NCBI GenBank assembly: GCA_013286315.1
Contig: JABDFX010000002.1
Span: 20,685 to 84,684, forward strand
Direction of reading: 5' to 3'
Length of the DNA stretch: 64,000 bases
Origin: Bacteroidota bacterium
GTDB lineage: Bacteria; Bacteroidota; Bacteroidia; Chitinophagales; Chitinophagaceae
Shown here: in pieces, positions 42,805 to 52,348 of the stretch
Layout of the letters: every line of letters starts with the position of its first letter
Position numbering within the stretch: the first letter of the stretch is position 1
Program-made: the position numbers and the translations under genes
The notes under the pieces: generated by a model
What the model was told of the DNA's origin: nothing
The model's database searches: none
What the model saw: only the letters and a program-made list of their open reading frames with translations

Positions 42805-44074
42805 CGAAAATTCATCCAAATTACCACGACCGTTGAAAGTACTTCATGCGACACATCAGATGAACCCTAAAGCAGGTGGTGTTTCGCAGGCAATTGTAAA
42901 CATTATTGAGGGTCTTTCAGAATTGGGCGTCGAAAATGAAGTAATAAGCCTGGATGCCGCCTCCGAAATTCCTCACGGAATCATGGTACATGCCCTGGGA
43001 CCGGGAAGCGGGCCATGGAGCTATAGCAAAAAGTTAAAGCCGTGGCTGACAGAACATTTATCATCTTTCGACATCATCATTATCCATGGACTGTGGCTAT
43101 ACCATGGTTATTCAGTTAGTAAAATGATCAGGCATTTTAAAAAAAATAAAATTACATCAGAGCCATCGGGCAAAAACAATCAACGGCTTTTTACAATGCC
43201 GCATGGTATGCTGGATCCATATTTTCAAAAAACCCATGGTAGAAAATTAAAGGCGTTGAGAAATATTGTCTATTGGAAATTTATCGAACAATATATTGTT
43301 AACGGATCAGATGGAATTCTTTTCACTTGTCAGGAGGAAAGTATACTTGCGAGAGAAACGTTTAAACCATACAGGCCAAAACGTGAGTTGATTGTCGGGC
43401 TGGGCGTAAAAAAACCTCCTTGTTTTTCAGATATTATGCAAACAGAATTCCTGAAAAAATGTCCACAACTAACCGATCAAACACCCTACATTCTGTTTCT
43501 AAGCCGGATACATCCCAAAAAAGGAGTTGATATACTTATACAGGCTTATGAGAATTTGTTCAGGAAATTATCTGACATGACCTTACTACCAAAGTTAGTG
43601 ATCGCCGGGCCCGGAATAAATACATCCTATGGGCAGGGTATCCTGAAAAAAGTTTCTGAATCACAAAGGATAAAAAATTCCGTTTATTTTCCGGGAATGC
43701 TGGAAGGAACAGCGAAATGGGGTGCATTTTATAATGCTGTTTTTTTCATTCTGCCAAGTCATCAGGAGAATTTTGGTATTGCCGTAGTAGAGGCGATGGC
43801 CTGCGGTAAACCGACTGCGATCACAAACCAGGTTAATATATGGAGGGAAATCGAGGAAGGAGGGGGTGGATTTGTTTCGGAAGATACCCTAAGTGGCATT
43901 GAAGGAATCCTGGAAAAATGCATTTCCCTGAAAGATGACGAAATAAAAATTCTCGGGTTACGGGCTAAAACTCTATTCCAAAATGAATTTTCAATTATCC
44001 CGGCTGCAAAAAGATTATTGACAGAAATAACAGCGGTTATATCTTCTTCAACACCTGCTACACAACCACAATGA
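42794..44074 (+). CDS. Glycosyltransferase family 4
   Basis: A GT-B enzyme of about 426 residues. The N-terminal VLHATHQMNPKAGGVSQAI contains the glycine-rich acceptor loop. ILFLSRIHPKKGVDILIQAY and the EX7E motif in ENFGIAVVEAMACGKPTAIT define the donor domain. The start is set at GTG 42794, overlapping the upstream stop by 11 bases; an upstream TTG (42740) would need a 65-base overlap. It overlaps the following acyltransferase by four bases (ATGA). Confidence 0.88.
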   Translation: MNHDENSSKLPRPLKVLHATHQMNPKAGGVSQAIVNIIEGLSELGVENEVISLDAASEIPHGIMVHALGPGSGPWSYSKKLKPWLTEHLSSFDIIIIHGLWLYHGYSVSKMIRHFKKNKITSEPSGKNNQRLFTMPHGMLDPYFQKTHGRKLKALRNIVYWKFIEQYIVNGSDGILFTCQEESILARETFKPYRPKRELIVGLGVKKPPCFSDIMQTEFLKKCPQLTDQTPYILFLSRIHPKKGVDILIQAYENLFRKLSDMTLLPKLVIAGPGINTSYGQGILKKVSESQRIKNSVYFPGMLEGTAKWGAFYNAVFFILPSHQENFGIAVVEAMACGKPTAITNQVNIWREIEEGGGGFVSEDTLSGIEGILEKCISLKDDEIKILGLRAKTLFQNEFSIIPAAKRLLTEITAVISSSTPATQPQ

Positions 44075-44613
44075 AGTATCAGGATTTGAATTTATTCAGT
44101 GTGCCGGCGGAATTTCGTGGGAGATCTAAATTTATTGTACAATTATGGTGGCTGGTACAGAGTACGTTATTCCAGTGGTCACCGCAATTTTTGTACAACT
44201 GGAGAAGCTTTCTTCTCAAAATGTTTGGAGCGGAAATTGGTAAAAATGTAAAAGTCAGGTCCACTGTGAAAATAACTTATCCATGGAAAGTAAAAATCGG
44301 AGACTTTAGCTGGATCGGAGATAACAGCGTATTATATAGCCTCGGTGATATTCAAATAGGTTCACATGTCGCTATTGCCCACCGGGTCTATCTGAATACA
44401 GGAGGTCATCATTATCAAAAACTGGCATTTAATATTTTCTCAAAGCCCATCATTATTGAAAATGAATGCTGGGTAACAAATGACGTATATGTGGCGCCCG
44501 GCGTTCGCATTGGTGAAGGAACGATCGTAGGTGCCAGAAGCAGTGTATTCAAAGATTTGCCGGCCGGTAAAATTTGCACAGGAACCCCTGCAACACCAGT
44601 CAGGGACAGATAA
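44071..44613 (+). CDS. WcaF-type colanic-acid-like acetyltransferase
   Basis: A 180-residue hexapeptide-repeat O-acetyltransferase of the WcaF group. The N-terminal WWLVQSTLFQWSPQFLYNWR is typical of this group. The beta-helix runs from about residue 60, with the catalytic histidine pair in TGGHHYQKLAF and the end VYVAPGVRIGEGTIVGARS...CTGTPATPVRDR. Third acyltransferase of the cluster, coupled to the preceding glycosyltransferase. Confidence 0.88.
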   Translation: MKYQDLNLFSVPAEFRGRSKFIVQLWWLVQSTLFQWSPQFLYNWRSFLLKMFGAEIGKNVKVRSTVKITYPWKVKIGDFSWIGDNSVLYSLGDIQIGSHVAIAHRVYLNTGGHHYQKLAFNIFSKPIIIENECWVTNDVYVAPGVRIGEGTIVGARSSVFKDLPAGKICTGTPATPVRDR

Positions 44614-44623
44614 GCAATCAATT

Positions 44624-45592
44624 ATGAATAAAATTATTGTCACCGGAGGATCCGGTTTTATCGGTACCAACCTGATTGGCTGCCTGTCGAAAAATTTCCA
44701 GGTTTTGAATATCGACAAACATTCACCGGCCAATGCCGCGTTCACTTCAACCTGGAAAAAGATCGATATACTTGACTACAGTGGTCTGGAAAAAGAAATC
44801 CTGCACTTTTCTCCCGATTATATCATACACCTTGCCGCCATCACGGATCTCAACGGCAGAAATCATGATTATTATAACGCCAATGTGGAAGGAACTGAAA
44901 ATATCATCCGCATATGCGGGAAATTAAACCATTTAAAAAAAGTAATATTTACTTCTTCCATGTATGTATGCAAACCGGGCTATATTCCCAAATCTTACGA
45001 TGATTATAAGCCCCACACATTATACGGAGAAAGCAAAGTAAAGGGCGAGCTTTTAGTGAAAAAAATCACAGACCCTCATATCAAATGGGTTATTATCAGG
45101 CCTACCTCCATCTGGGGTCCCTGGTTCGGAATACCCTATATTGATTTTTTCAATATCGTTTACAACGGAAAATATTTCGACTTTGGACGCACCTGTTCAA
45201 AAACATATGGGTATGTAGAAAACATCGTTAACCAAATCGCGAAAATTCTAATATCGGACAATGCAAATTTTAAAACCCTGTATCTGGGTGATAATCCACC
45301 CATCCAAATTTCTCAGTGGGCAAATGAAATTTCTCTTGACCTACGCAGAAAAAAAATAAAAAGAATCCCATTCTTTATTATTAAGTCCGCATCTATTTTC
45401 GGAGACATACTTTCGAAGCTTTCCATTCGGTTTCCCATTTCAAGTTTCAGACTGTCAAATATGACTACAAATAATATACTTCCGCTGGATGAGATTTATG
45501 AAATTGCCCGGGATCTGCCTGTAAGCAGGGCGGAAGGAACGAGGGAGACCATCAACTGGTTGATAAACCACAAAGGTTATAAGAGGAAATAA
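44624..45592 (+). CDS. NAD-dependent epimerase/dehydratase (extended SDR)
   Basis: A nucleotide-sugar-modifying enzyme of about 322 residues. NAD-binding TGGSGFIGTNLIG at the N-terminus, FTSSMYVCKPGY carrying the conserved serine, and the catalytic YGESK (YxxxK). The start is ATG 44624 (MNKIIVTGG), 11 bases after the acetyltransferase; the longer frame upstream overlaps that gene and is not real coding. Substrate unknown; 4-epimerase or 4,6-dehydratase-like activity is possible. Confidence 0.88.
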   Translation: MNKIIVTGGSGFIGTNLIGCLSKNFQVLNIDKHSPANAAFTSTWKKIDILDYSGLEKEILHFSPDYIIHLAAITDLNGRNHDYYNANVEGTENIIRICGKLNHLKKVIFTSSMYVCKPGYIPKSYDDYKPHTLYGESKVKGELLVKKITDPHIKWVIIRPTSIWGPWFGIPYIDFFNIVYNGKYFDFGRTCSKTYGYVENIVNQIAKILISDNANFKTLYLGDNPPIQISQWANEISLDLRRKKIKRIPFFIIKSASIFGDILSKLSIRFPISSFRLSNMTTNNILPLDEIYEIARDLPVSRAEGTRETINWLINHKGYKRK

Positions 45593-45598
45593 TACAGA

Positions 45599-47959
45599 AT
45601 GGCCACAACGACCAAAATAATTTTTTCGCTTTTAATCCCTGCCTGCATTTTTACAACAAGTAACAGTTCTGGCAAGTGCCTGAAAAAGCAGGAAAATAAA
45701 CCCAAGCTGATTATGTTTCGGTTTACGCTGAGTGAAAGCGCCCTCACCAGTGCCGGCGTTTACACAAGTGACGGTGTATTAATACGAACTCTCTGGAGTG
45801 GTGTCAGATATTCCAAAGGAGTACATGATAGCAGTTGGGATGCAATAAACGATGAAGGCAAATTTGTCGACCCGGGCAATTATACAATTAAGGTGCTTTC
45901 AAACAATGTTACCTATACCTGGGAAGGAGTCATCGGAAATACCTCAACATCAAAAAGCGGCAACCAGGTTCATGCGTCCTTTTCAGCAATGAATGGTATC
46001 ACCATAAGCGGCAACTATGCCTATTATAGCATGGGTTATCCCGAGCAGCATCCATCGCAGGCCAAATTTAATTTAGCATCGCCTAATATAAGAGAAGTAA
46101 TAAATCTTCCTTCAGCCGGATCGGGGCAATGGACCCTTTTCCTGGATGCCGATGCAAATAATGTGTATTATGCCGGATTTGATGCTTTTTCAAATAACGC
46201 ATCTTCCTGGTTCATTTTCGCGTCTGGAATTAATACGAATGATCAATATACTTTTCCAGCCGGAAGGCCCTATAAAACTGCATGGAATACAACATACAAA
46301 AGCACCATCGATCAATTGAATGATGTTCATGGAACCATTACGGGCCTAGCTGTCCAAAAGTATTCAAACTTTTTATTCGTCGCCCATCGTGATTTGAATT
46401 TGATCAAAGTATTCGATAAAAATTCCGGTGCCCTGATAACCAACCTGAATTTTACCTCGCCGGAAACACTGACTACAGACCCTGATAATAATTTATGGAT
46501 AAGGTCCGGAAAGGTTATTAGCAAATACAATGTTTCGAAAAACGGGCAGCTCTCTTCTTCAGGTATTATCATTTCCGGGTTAGAAAGTCCACTGGCGATG
46601 TCGGTGAATCCGGATAATTCCTGTTTAGCCATTATAGACGGAGGAACCAGTCAGCAAGTAAAAGGTTTCAATACCTTGAATGGTTTGCCATTATGGACAT
46701 TGGGGCAGGTCGGAGGATATTCAGCCTCGCCAATTGTTGCAAACGACAAATTTTATTTTAGTGATCAGCGGGACAGCGCGACCCGGTTTGGTGCGTCGTC
46801 TTATATTGCCTTCCAGCCGGATGGTTCTTTGTGGGTCGGAGATACATATAATTACCGGATACAGCATTTTGCAAAGAACAGAAGTTTTGTCAATACCGTA
46901 ATGTTTTTACCACATTTCCGATGCACCGGTATTGATGGAACCAATCCTGCCAGGGTCTTTGCCGATTATCTTGAATTCAATGTGGATTACAGCAAGCCGC
47001 TTTCCTCTGAAAACGGTTCGTGGACCCTGGTCAGGAATTGGAGATATACAGTTTTAAATGAGTATGATGATGAATTCAACAGATTAAAATCACCTGCCAC
47101 GCTTGGTAACGGAAGAACTTATGCCTTGCAGCTGAATAATGTGACTGATATATATGAGATTGTTGAACTCACGGCGACAGGTATACGATATACAGGTGTA
47201 ACATCTCCCAGGTATTCACTGATCATGCCTAATGGAAGTATTCGCAGGATCTCTGTACGCAGTATCGGAAATCCCACTTCCATGTACGAAAAAGCTTTAG
47301 CCGGATTTGACGCTAAACAGAATCCCGTGTATGCCGATGAAGTTCGTTTAACAGAAACTCCGGATATAAACATTAATGATCCGGTAACTGTGGGGGTTAT
47401 ACGGTGGGAAGGATACGTACTCAATTCTACGGATAGCGGGTACTATATTACCTATGAAGGCGGATCTCCGAACTACAGCCATTCCAGTAATGAATGGCAT
47501 TTGGGCGCATTGAAAAATAATTTGTGGATGTTTAAAACGGCCAAAGGAACGTATCCAAGTTATAATGGTCCCTATCCTGCAGACGGAAGATATGACATGG
47601 GCAACACCGTTCAGTATCCGGGTGGTCCCATACTCGTAGAAGAAAATAATATATTCTGGGGATACCACGGAGAGTTCTGGAAACAAACTCAAACAAATAA
47701 ATGGCAGCATGTATATGGTGATGGATTACTGGTCGCTGTATTTGGCGTAACCGGAACGGAATTTGGAGGGAATGGAGCTGTTTCGCCTGCGCAAATGGCA
47801 GGCAATGTGCTCTCCGCCGGCATGGTAAAAGTTGGCCCGGATTATTATTTATATCACTGCGACGAAAGTTATCACGGAGGCATCCACAGATGGAAAATAT
47901 CAAACCTCCATTCGATTCGGGAACAGAGTATACATATTAGCCTGACTACGGAGCATTAG
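45599..47959 (+). CDS. Large secreted protein with FlgD-like Ig and beta-propeller regions
   Basis: A 786-residue exported protein of unknown function. N-terminal hydrophobic export signal (about 8-20), then a FlgD-like Ig segment (about 45-120: GVYTSDGVLIRTLWSG...YTIKVLSNN). Propeller-like strands follow, with NHL-type pieces (SLWVGDTYNYRIQHF about 405-420, and DPDNNLWIRSGKVISKYNV about 295-315). The C-terminal 250 residues are rich in aromatic residues and glycine. No type IX sorting domain is seen. It starts 6 bases after the epimerase, so it belongs to the polysaccharide operon and may bind or process the polymer. Confidence 0.65.
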   Translation: MATTTKIIFSLLIPACIFTTSNSSGKCLKKQENKPKLIMFRFTLSESALTSAGVYTSDGVLIRTLWSGVRYSKGVHDSSWDAINDEGKFVDPGNYTIKVLSNNVTYTWEGVIGNTSTSKSGNQVHASFSAMNGITISGNYAYYSMGYPEQHPSQAKFNLASPNIREVINLPSAGSGQWTLFLDADANNVYYAGFDAFSNNASSWFIFASGINTNDQYTFPAGRPYKTAWNTTYKSTIDQLNDVHGTITGLAVQKYSNFLFVAHRDLNLIKVFDKNSGALITNLNFTSPETLTTDPDNNLWIRSGKVISKYNVSKNGQLSSSGIIISGLESPLAMSVNPDNSCLAIIDGGTSQQVKGFNTLNGLPLWTLGQVGGYSASPIVANDKFYFSDQRDSATRFGASSYIAFQPDGSLWVGDTYNYRIQHFAKNRSFVNTVMFLPHFRCTGIDGTNPARVFADYLEFNVDYSKPLSSENGSWTLVRNWRYTVLNEYDDEFNRLKSPATLGNGRTYALQLNNVTDIYEIVELTATGIRYTGVTSPRYSLIMPNGSIRRISVRSIGNPTSMYEKALAGFDAKQNPVYADEVRLTETPDININDPVTVGVIRWEGYVLNSTDSGYYITYEGGSPNYSHSSNEWHLGALKNNLWMFKTAKGTYPSYNGPYPADGRYDMGNTVQYPGGPILVEENNIFWGYHGEFWKQTQTNKWQHVYGDGLLVAVFGVTGTEFGGNGAVSPAQMAGNVLSAGMVKVGPDYYLYHCDESYHGGIHRWKISNLHSIREQSIHISLTTEH

Positions 47960-48055
47960 AAACTATTTTCTTTTTGAAATTAAAGTTACCAAACCACCTT
48001 CGGATATAATCCGGTTTAAAGATTAATCGATTGAAAACTTCTAAAAATTCATGTA

Positions 48056-48877
48056 ATGTTAACCAGATTTATTTACCCATTAACTCTAAGAGCAAGAATT
48101 AGTTGGAGGCTTCAGAAGCTCTTTTCAAACATTGATGATAAAAATATCCTGCTCCATTTTGATAAAAGACTCAAAATGGATCTGTCAAAAAATGATGTTG
48201 GACATCAATCTATCATCTTCAATGGTTTTTACGAATTAGAATTAACAAAGACCATTGTAAAACTCGGAATAAAGGGAGGAATATTGGTAGACGTAGGCGC
48301 AAATTATGGGTACTTTTCGTGTTTATGGGCAACTCAAAATCCCATAAATAAAGTATTTGCTTTTGAAGCCTCACCTGTTAATTTACAACCGTTGAACAAC
48401 AATGTCAATAAAAATAACCTGTCCGGAGCGATTACAATAATTCCAAATGCCATTGGGAAAGAAAAGGGAAAACTAAAGTTTGACCTGGCAACCGAAAATA
48501 AACAAACTGGTTGGGGAGGGTTTTCTTTAAAGAACAACGCGCGCGCTATAAACGTGGAGGTTGATACCCTGGATAATTACGCAGAGAAAAATAGCATATA
48601 CAAAATCGACGTCTTAAAAATCGATACAGAAGGTGCTGACACCTGGGTCCTTTACGGCTCAAAAAGGCTTCTTCAGGAAAAGAAAATTGATCATATTTTC
48701 TTTGAACACAATTTCGAGAGAATGAAACTTTTAAATATTACAGATGGTGAAGCGAAAAGTTTTTTGGAGAGATTCGATTATATAGTAGAACAGCATTCTC
48801 CAACCGATTTCTATGCATATCCCAAAGCTAAATCATCGTATCATGTGAGCACTAAAGCGAGCGAAACAATACATTGA
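48056..48877 (+). CDS. FkbM-family methyltransferase
   Basis: SAM-dependent O-methyltransferase of 273 residues. The SAM-binding VDVGANYGYFSCLWA and the acidic VFAFEASPVNLQPL are followed by DVLKIDTEGADTWVL, the FkbM signature. The role is probably methylation of a sugar hydroxyl in the polysaccharide. It is 96 bases after the propeller protein and ends before a 306-base gap. Confidence 0.9.
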   Translation: MLTRFIYPLTLRARISWRLQKLFSNIDDKNILLHFDKRLKMDLSKNDVGHQSIIFNGFYELELTKTIVKLGIKGGILVDVGANYGYFSCLWATQNPINKVFAFEASPVNLQPLNNNVNKNNLSGAITIIPNAIGKEKGKLKFDLATENKQTGWGGFSLKNNARAINVEVDTLDNYAEKNSIYKIDVLKIDTEGADTWVLYGSKRLLQEKKIDHIFFEHNFERMKLLNITDGEAKSFLERFDYIVEQHSPTDFYAYPKAKSSYHVSTKASETIH

Positions 48878-49183
48878 AACATCTGCCACGCGCCGCTATT
48901 TATCGGATATATTATTTAATTGTAAATAAATACTTGTAATAAAAAAAATATATAAAATAAATATATTCAACCAGGAATCACCTTTTCGGAATGTTGGATA
49001 TGAATTTGCAGTAAATTACGTACTCCCTCATCTTTGACTATACGCGTTCCCTACCCTACTGCAGAACCTAGTTACTAGGATTTTTTTTCCCTGCCTCTTC
49101 TGCTTGCCGTCATACTGTTTGCCATCCTGCCATAGAACTTGCCATATTAACACATTTATTTCTTAATTGCTTAATTCAATGTT
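48878..49183. other. Non-coding region after the methyltransferase (306 bases)
   Basis: A/T-rich, without a credible coding frame. It holds a short hairpin with T8 run (49067-49088) and downstream a loose reiteration of TTGCC/TGCC (49103-49145, five copies at unequal spacing). The gap suggests a transcript boundary between the methyltransferase and the WcaI-like gene. No TAnnTTTG promoter of good quality was found. Confidence 0.4.
49067..49088 (+). terminator. Probable intrinsic terminator
   Basis: CCTAG, loop TTA, CTAGG, then A and eight T. The stem is only 5 bases, but the T-run is textbook. Confidence 0.45.
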
Positions 49184-50665
49184 ATGCAAAATCAAAGAAT
49201 TCTTGTATTAAGTAGCAACTATTATCCAGAACCCACCGGCATTGGGAAGTTCAATGGTGAAATGATAGAATGGCTCTCAAAAAACGGATTCGAATGCGGT
49301 GTAATAACCACTTTCCCCTATTATCCTTACTGGAAAACCCAGTTTCCCTATATAAATAAAATTTTCCGTTATAAAACCGAACTGGAAAAGAAAACCGGAT
49401 CGGGAGATATCAGAATTTACAGATGCCCTCACTACGTTCCCGAAACACCTGTCGGTAAAAAAAGAGTATTCAGCGATTTTACTTTTTTTGTCAGCGCGTT
49501 CCTGCGATTGATTTCAATCATTCTATTTAAAAAGAAATATGATTGTGTTATATCCATAGCGCCCCCTTTTCAGATCGGTCTCCTGGGGCTGATGTACAAG
49601 AGACTACGGGGCACAAAACTTATCTATCATATTCAGGATCTGCAGATCGACGCTGCGTTTGAACTGGGCATGCTGAAAGGGAAAAAAATCTTTAAGGTGA
49701 TGCTGGCCATTGAAAGGCGTATTATCAAAAAGGCAGATTTTGTCAGCACTATTTCAGATGCCATGATTGAAAAAATCAAACTGAAATATGGCAGAGATGT
49801 TATTCTTTTCCCCAACTGGGTGGATACAAATGCCTTTCACCCGATACAAAATCAGGAAGATTTCAGAAAGGAATTCAATTTCTCAAAAACAGATAAAATC
49901 ATTTTATACTCCGGCGCCATTGGCGAAAAGCAGGGCCTTCAAACGCTGATCTATTCTGCGAAAGATTTGATCGGTCATAAAGATATCAAAATTGTCATCT
50001 GTGGATCCGGGCCCTACAAAGAAAAGCTCATCGATCTGGCAAATCAACTGGAACTCGATAATGTTATTTTCATGCCCTTGCAACCAATGGAAAAATTAAA
50101 TCAGTTTCTCAATGTCGCTGATCTTCATTTAGTGCTTCAAAAATCAAATGTAAATGACCTGCTGATGCCCTCCAAGCTAACAAATATACTTGCAGTCAGC
50201 GGCTTGGCGCTGGTCACGTCAGAGCCCAAGACAAGCTTGTTCTCATTGATAAAAGAACATAATATCGGTATTTTGATCGAGCCGGAAAACCAATATTCTT
50301 TAACAGAAGCCATACTGAATTCAGTAAAGGGAACTTACAGGGATTTAAAAACAAATGCCCGGAAATTCGCCGAAGAATACCTGATGATTGACAATATATT
50401 GCCGAGATATTTCACCCAGGTAAAAATTATCGAAAAAAGAATCAAACATTTTACGGAAGAGCAAATTATTTATGCTCTTAAAAAGGCCGATATCGGTATC
50501 GGCATTTCAGAGGTTTGCAATATTCTGGGTATCAGTCAGCAGTCTTATAATGGACAAAAGGAAAATAATAAGGATGCAAAACTTAATGGCCAGGCATCGG
50601 CCCAGCAAAATGTAAAATTCTTCCCGAATCCAACGATCACCAAAGAAATAGTCGATACACCGTAG
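49184..50665 (+). CDS. WcaI-like glycosyltransferase with C-terminal transposase-type HTH
   Basis: GT-B glycosyltransferase (residues 1 to about 420) with RILVLSSNYYPEPTGIGKFNGEM at the N-terminus, as in WcaI-type enzymes, and ILYSGAIGEKQGLQTLI in the donor domain. The family usually ends near 410-420, but this protein has 493 residues. Residues 423-463 (FTEEQIIYALKKADIG, SEVCNILGIS) match the helix-turn-helix at the N-terminus of IS3-family transposase OrfA, including the FTEEQI, C and GIS positions. A low-complexity tail (464-493) follows. No other transposase sequence was seen nearby, so it is a fusion or captured fragment. Confidence 0.85.
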   Translation: MQNQRILVLSSNYYPEPTGIGKFNGEMIEWLSKNGFECGVITTFPYYPYWKTQFPYINKIFRYKTELEKKTGSGDIRIYRCPHYVPETPVGKKRVFSDFTFFVSAFLRLISIILFKKKYDCVISIAPPFQIGLLGLMYKRLRGTKLIYHIQDLQIDAAFELGMLKGKKIFKVMLAIERRIIKKADFVSTISDAMIEKIKLKYGRDVILFPNWVDTNAFHPIQNQEDFRKEFNFSKTDKIILYSGAIGEKQGLQTLIYSAKDLIGHKDIKIVICGSGPYKEKLIDLANQLELDNVIFMPLQPMEKLNQFLNVADLHLVLQKSNVNDLLMPSKLTNILAVSGLALVTSEPKTSLFSLIKEHNIGILIEPENQYSLTEAILNSVKGTYRDLKTNARKFAEEYLMIDNILPRYFTQVKIIEKRIKHFTEEQIIYALKKADIGIGISEVCNILGISQQSYNGQKENNKDAKLNGQASAQQNVKFFPNPTITKEIVDTP

Positions 50666-50691
50666 TTACAGTTTTATCCAAAACCATTTCA

Positions 50692-51135
50692 ATGTATTTT
50701 TCGACGGACAAATTTCTGGATAAGAATTATTTAAAAGGATTTCTTACGACCGCTTACCTGGCGGCCCTCACTTACCTGACATTCTTTTCCAGAAGGAGAA
50801 GGCATTCCTATGGACATGAAAAAAATCTGATTCCCTTTCAGGTGTTCCGCGATTTCAGGCATATTCACGATATGGGTGCGTTCAACTATTTTTCCAATCT
50901 GTTTGGAAATATTGTTTTATTTGTTCCGCTTTCCTTCATATTCATCTCGATATTCAGGGTTTACAAATTATCTGCCATACTTATTTCGAGTTTGATCCTG
51001 AGTTTTGTCATAGAATCACTACAGTATATTTTCGAAGTCGGCTATGCGGATGTGGACGATATCATGTTAAATGTAACGGGTGCTGCCGCAGGTTATTACT
51101 TATACTTTTTTCTTGAAAAGAGATTTAAAATTTGA
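50692..51135 (+). CDS. VanZ-like membrane protein
   Basis: A 147-residue protein with four membrane spans (about 15-30, 65-82, 88-105, 118-138). The family signature is visible as NIVLFVPLSFIF and EVGYADVDDIMLNVTGAAAGY. VanZ confers low teicoplanin resistance in enterococci, but most VanZ-like proteins have no known role and are often found in cell-surface gene clusters. It lies 28 bases before the second initiating transferase. Confidence 0.82.
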   Translation: MYFSTDKFLDKNYLKGFLTTAYLAALTYLTFFSRRRRHSYGHEKNLIPFQVFRDFRHIHDMGAFNYFSNLFGNIVLFVPLSFIFISIFRVYKLSAILISSLILSFVIESLQYIFEVGYADVDDIMLNVTGAAAGYYLYFFLEKRFKI

Positions 51136-51163
51136 TGGTCTCTAAACTTACCTCATAACAAAC

Positions 51164-52348
51164 ATGAACAGCCGGTATATCAATTTATTTCGTTTCCTCT
51201 TCGTTTGTGGAGATCTCGTTGCATTAAGCCTAGTACATATCTGGCTTATATTAAATTTTAAAGGCGTTCCTACAGATAACGACCGTCCTTACGGATTGCT
51301 TTTTCTGGTTGGAAATATGGGTTGGCTGATCTCTGCTTACGGCGTGGGGCTATATGCGGAGGATTCTCATTCTGATGTTTATCATTTTATCAAAAAGACC
51401 ATTAAGGCATTTATTATTTTCGTAATCTGCATTCTGATTTTCGTCTTTCTTTATCATTATCCATATTCACGTCTTTTCATCCTGATCAATTTTTCCGGGT
51501 TTTTCTTTTTCCTGATGCTGACCAGGATTTTGATGATCGGTGTTTTTTATTCTTTGAACAAGTCAAACCAGGTTTCCAAAAGAATCGTTATCGTGGGTTA
51601 CAACGATGTGGCAAAGAGATTTGCTGAACGTTTTAGTGTTACCCGCAGAAATTTTCGCGTTGATGGATATTTCGAGGATCCCGACCTGATCAGTGAACTA
51701 ACCAAACTTCCGATCATCGGGAACATTGACGAATGTGTTGACTATGCGATCAGCCATAATATCCATGAAATTTATTCGACTATTTCACCTGAAAAAAATA
51801 TACGTATATATGAAATGGCCAAACAAGCTGAAAAATCCCTGATACGATTCAAGTTTATTCCTGACTTCAAATTATATGTAAACAGGGAAACTTATGTCGA
51901 ATACCAGGATAATTTCCCTATTCTTTCTCTTCGTCCCGAACCACTGGAAGATCTTGTCAACAGCGCAAAAAAAAGATTTTTTGATATCATTTTCAGTTTA
52001 CTCGTTATTGTTTTGATTCTCTCATGGCTTATTCCCATTCTGGCCCTGCTGATCAAAATCAGCTCCCGTGGCGACATTTTTTTCAAACAGGTCCGGTCAG
52101 GAAAGAACAATGTGCAGTTTACATGCTATAAACTTAGAACAATGACAAAAAATAGCGAAGCTAATACGAAGCAGGTGACACAAAACGATTCGCGGATTAC
52201 ACCCCTTGGCCGGTTTTTTCGTAAAACGAATCTGGATGAACTTCCGCAATTCGTAAACGTACTTTTGGGCAATATGTCCGTGATCGGTCCGCGGCCACAT
52301 ATGCTTGCGCACACAAATATGTACTCCAAAGCACTGCAGAATACATGA
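51164..52348 (+). CDS. Polyprenyl-phosphate glycosylphosphotransferase, copy 2, N-terminal part (frameshifted)
   Basis: Paralogue of the 29379-30764 enzyme, similar along its whole length: membrane spans, Rossmann domain KRIVIVGYNDVAKRF, KLRTM, LDELPQFVNVLLGNMS and GPRPHM. It stops at 394 residues with SKALQNT where the paralogue continues into EYMIRHFLKPG. One missing base near 52337-52339 (a GAA codon read as AA) accounts for the shift. The catalytic domain is therefore split. The TGA stop overlaps an ATG (52345-52348) that opens the remaining part, so coupled translation of two pieces is conceivable. Confidence 0.85.
   Translation: MNSRYINLFRFLFVCGDLVALSLVHIWLILNFKGVPTDNDRPYGLLFLVGNMGWLISAYGVGLYAEDSHSDVYHFIKKTIKAFIIFVICILIFVFLYHYPYSRLFILINFSGFFFFLMLTRILMIGVFYSLNKSNQVSKRIVIVGYNDVAKRFAERFSVTRRNFRVDGYFEDPDLISELTKLPIIGNIDECVDYAISHNIHEIYSTISPEKNIRIYEMAKQAEKSLIRFKFIPDFKLYVNRETYVEYQDNFPILSLRPEPLEDLVNSAKKRFFDIIFSLLVIVLILSWLIPILALLIKISSRGDIFFKQVRSGKNNVQFTCYKLRTMTKNSEANTKQVTQNDSRITPLGRFFRKTNLDELPQFVNVLLGNMSVIGPRPHMLAHTNMYSKALQNT

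Noticed and set aside
44531..44623. Longer N-terminus for the epimerase at 44624
   Set aside because: It would overlap the acetyltransferase coding region by more than 80 bases and places 31 unrelated residues before the Rossmann motif that normally begins the protein.
49103..49145. Reiterated TTGCC/TGCC motif upstream of the WcaI-like gene
   Set aside because: Five copies at irregular spacing; too short and irregular to separate from local composition, and not in the 7-base register of the other arrays.
50450..50665. Active insertion sequence at the end of the WcaI-like gene
   Set aside because: Only about 40 residues of an OrfA-like HTH are present, in frame with the glycosyltransferase; no catalytic DDE region, terminal inverted repeats or target duplication seen.
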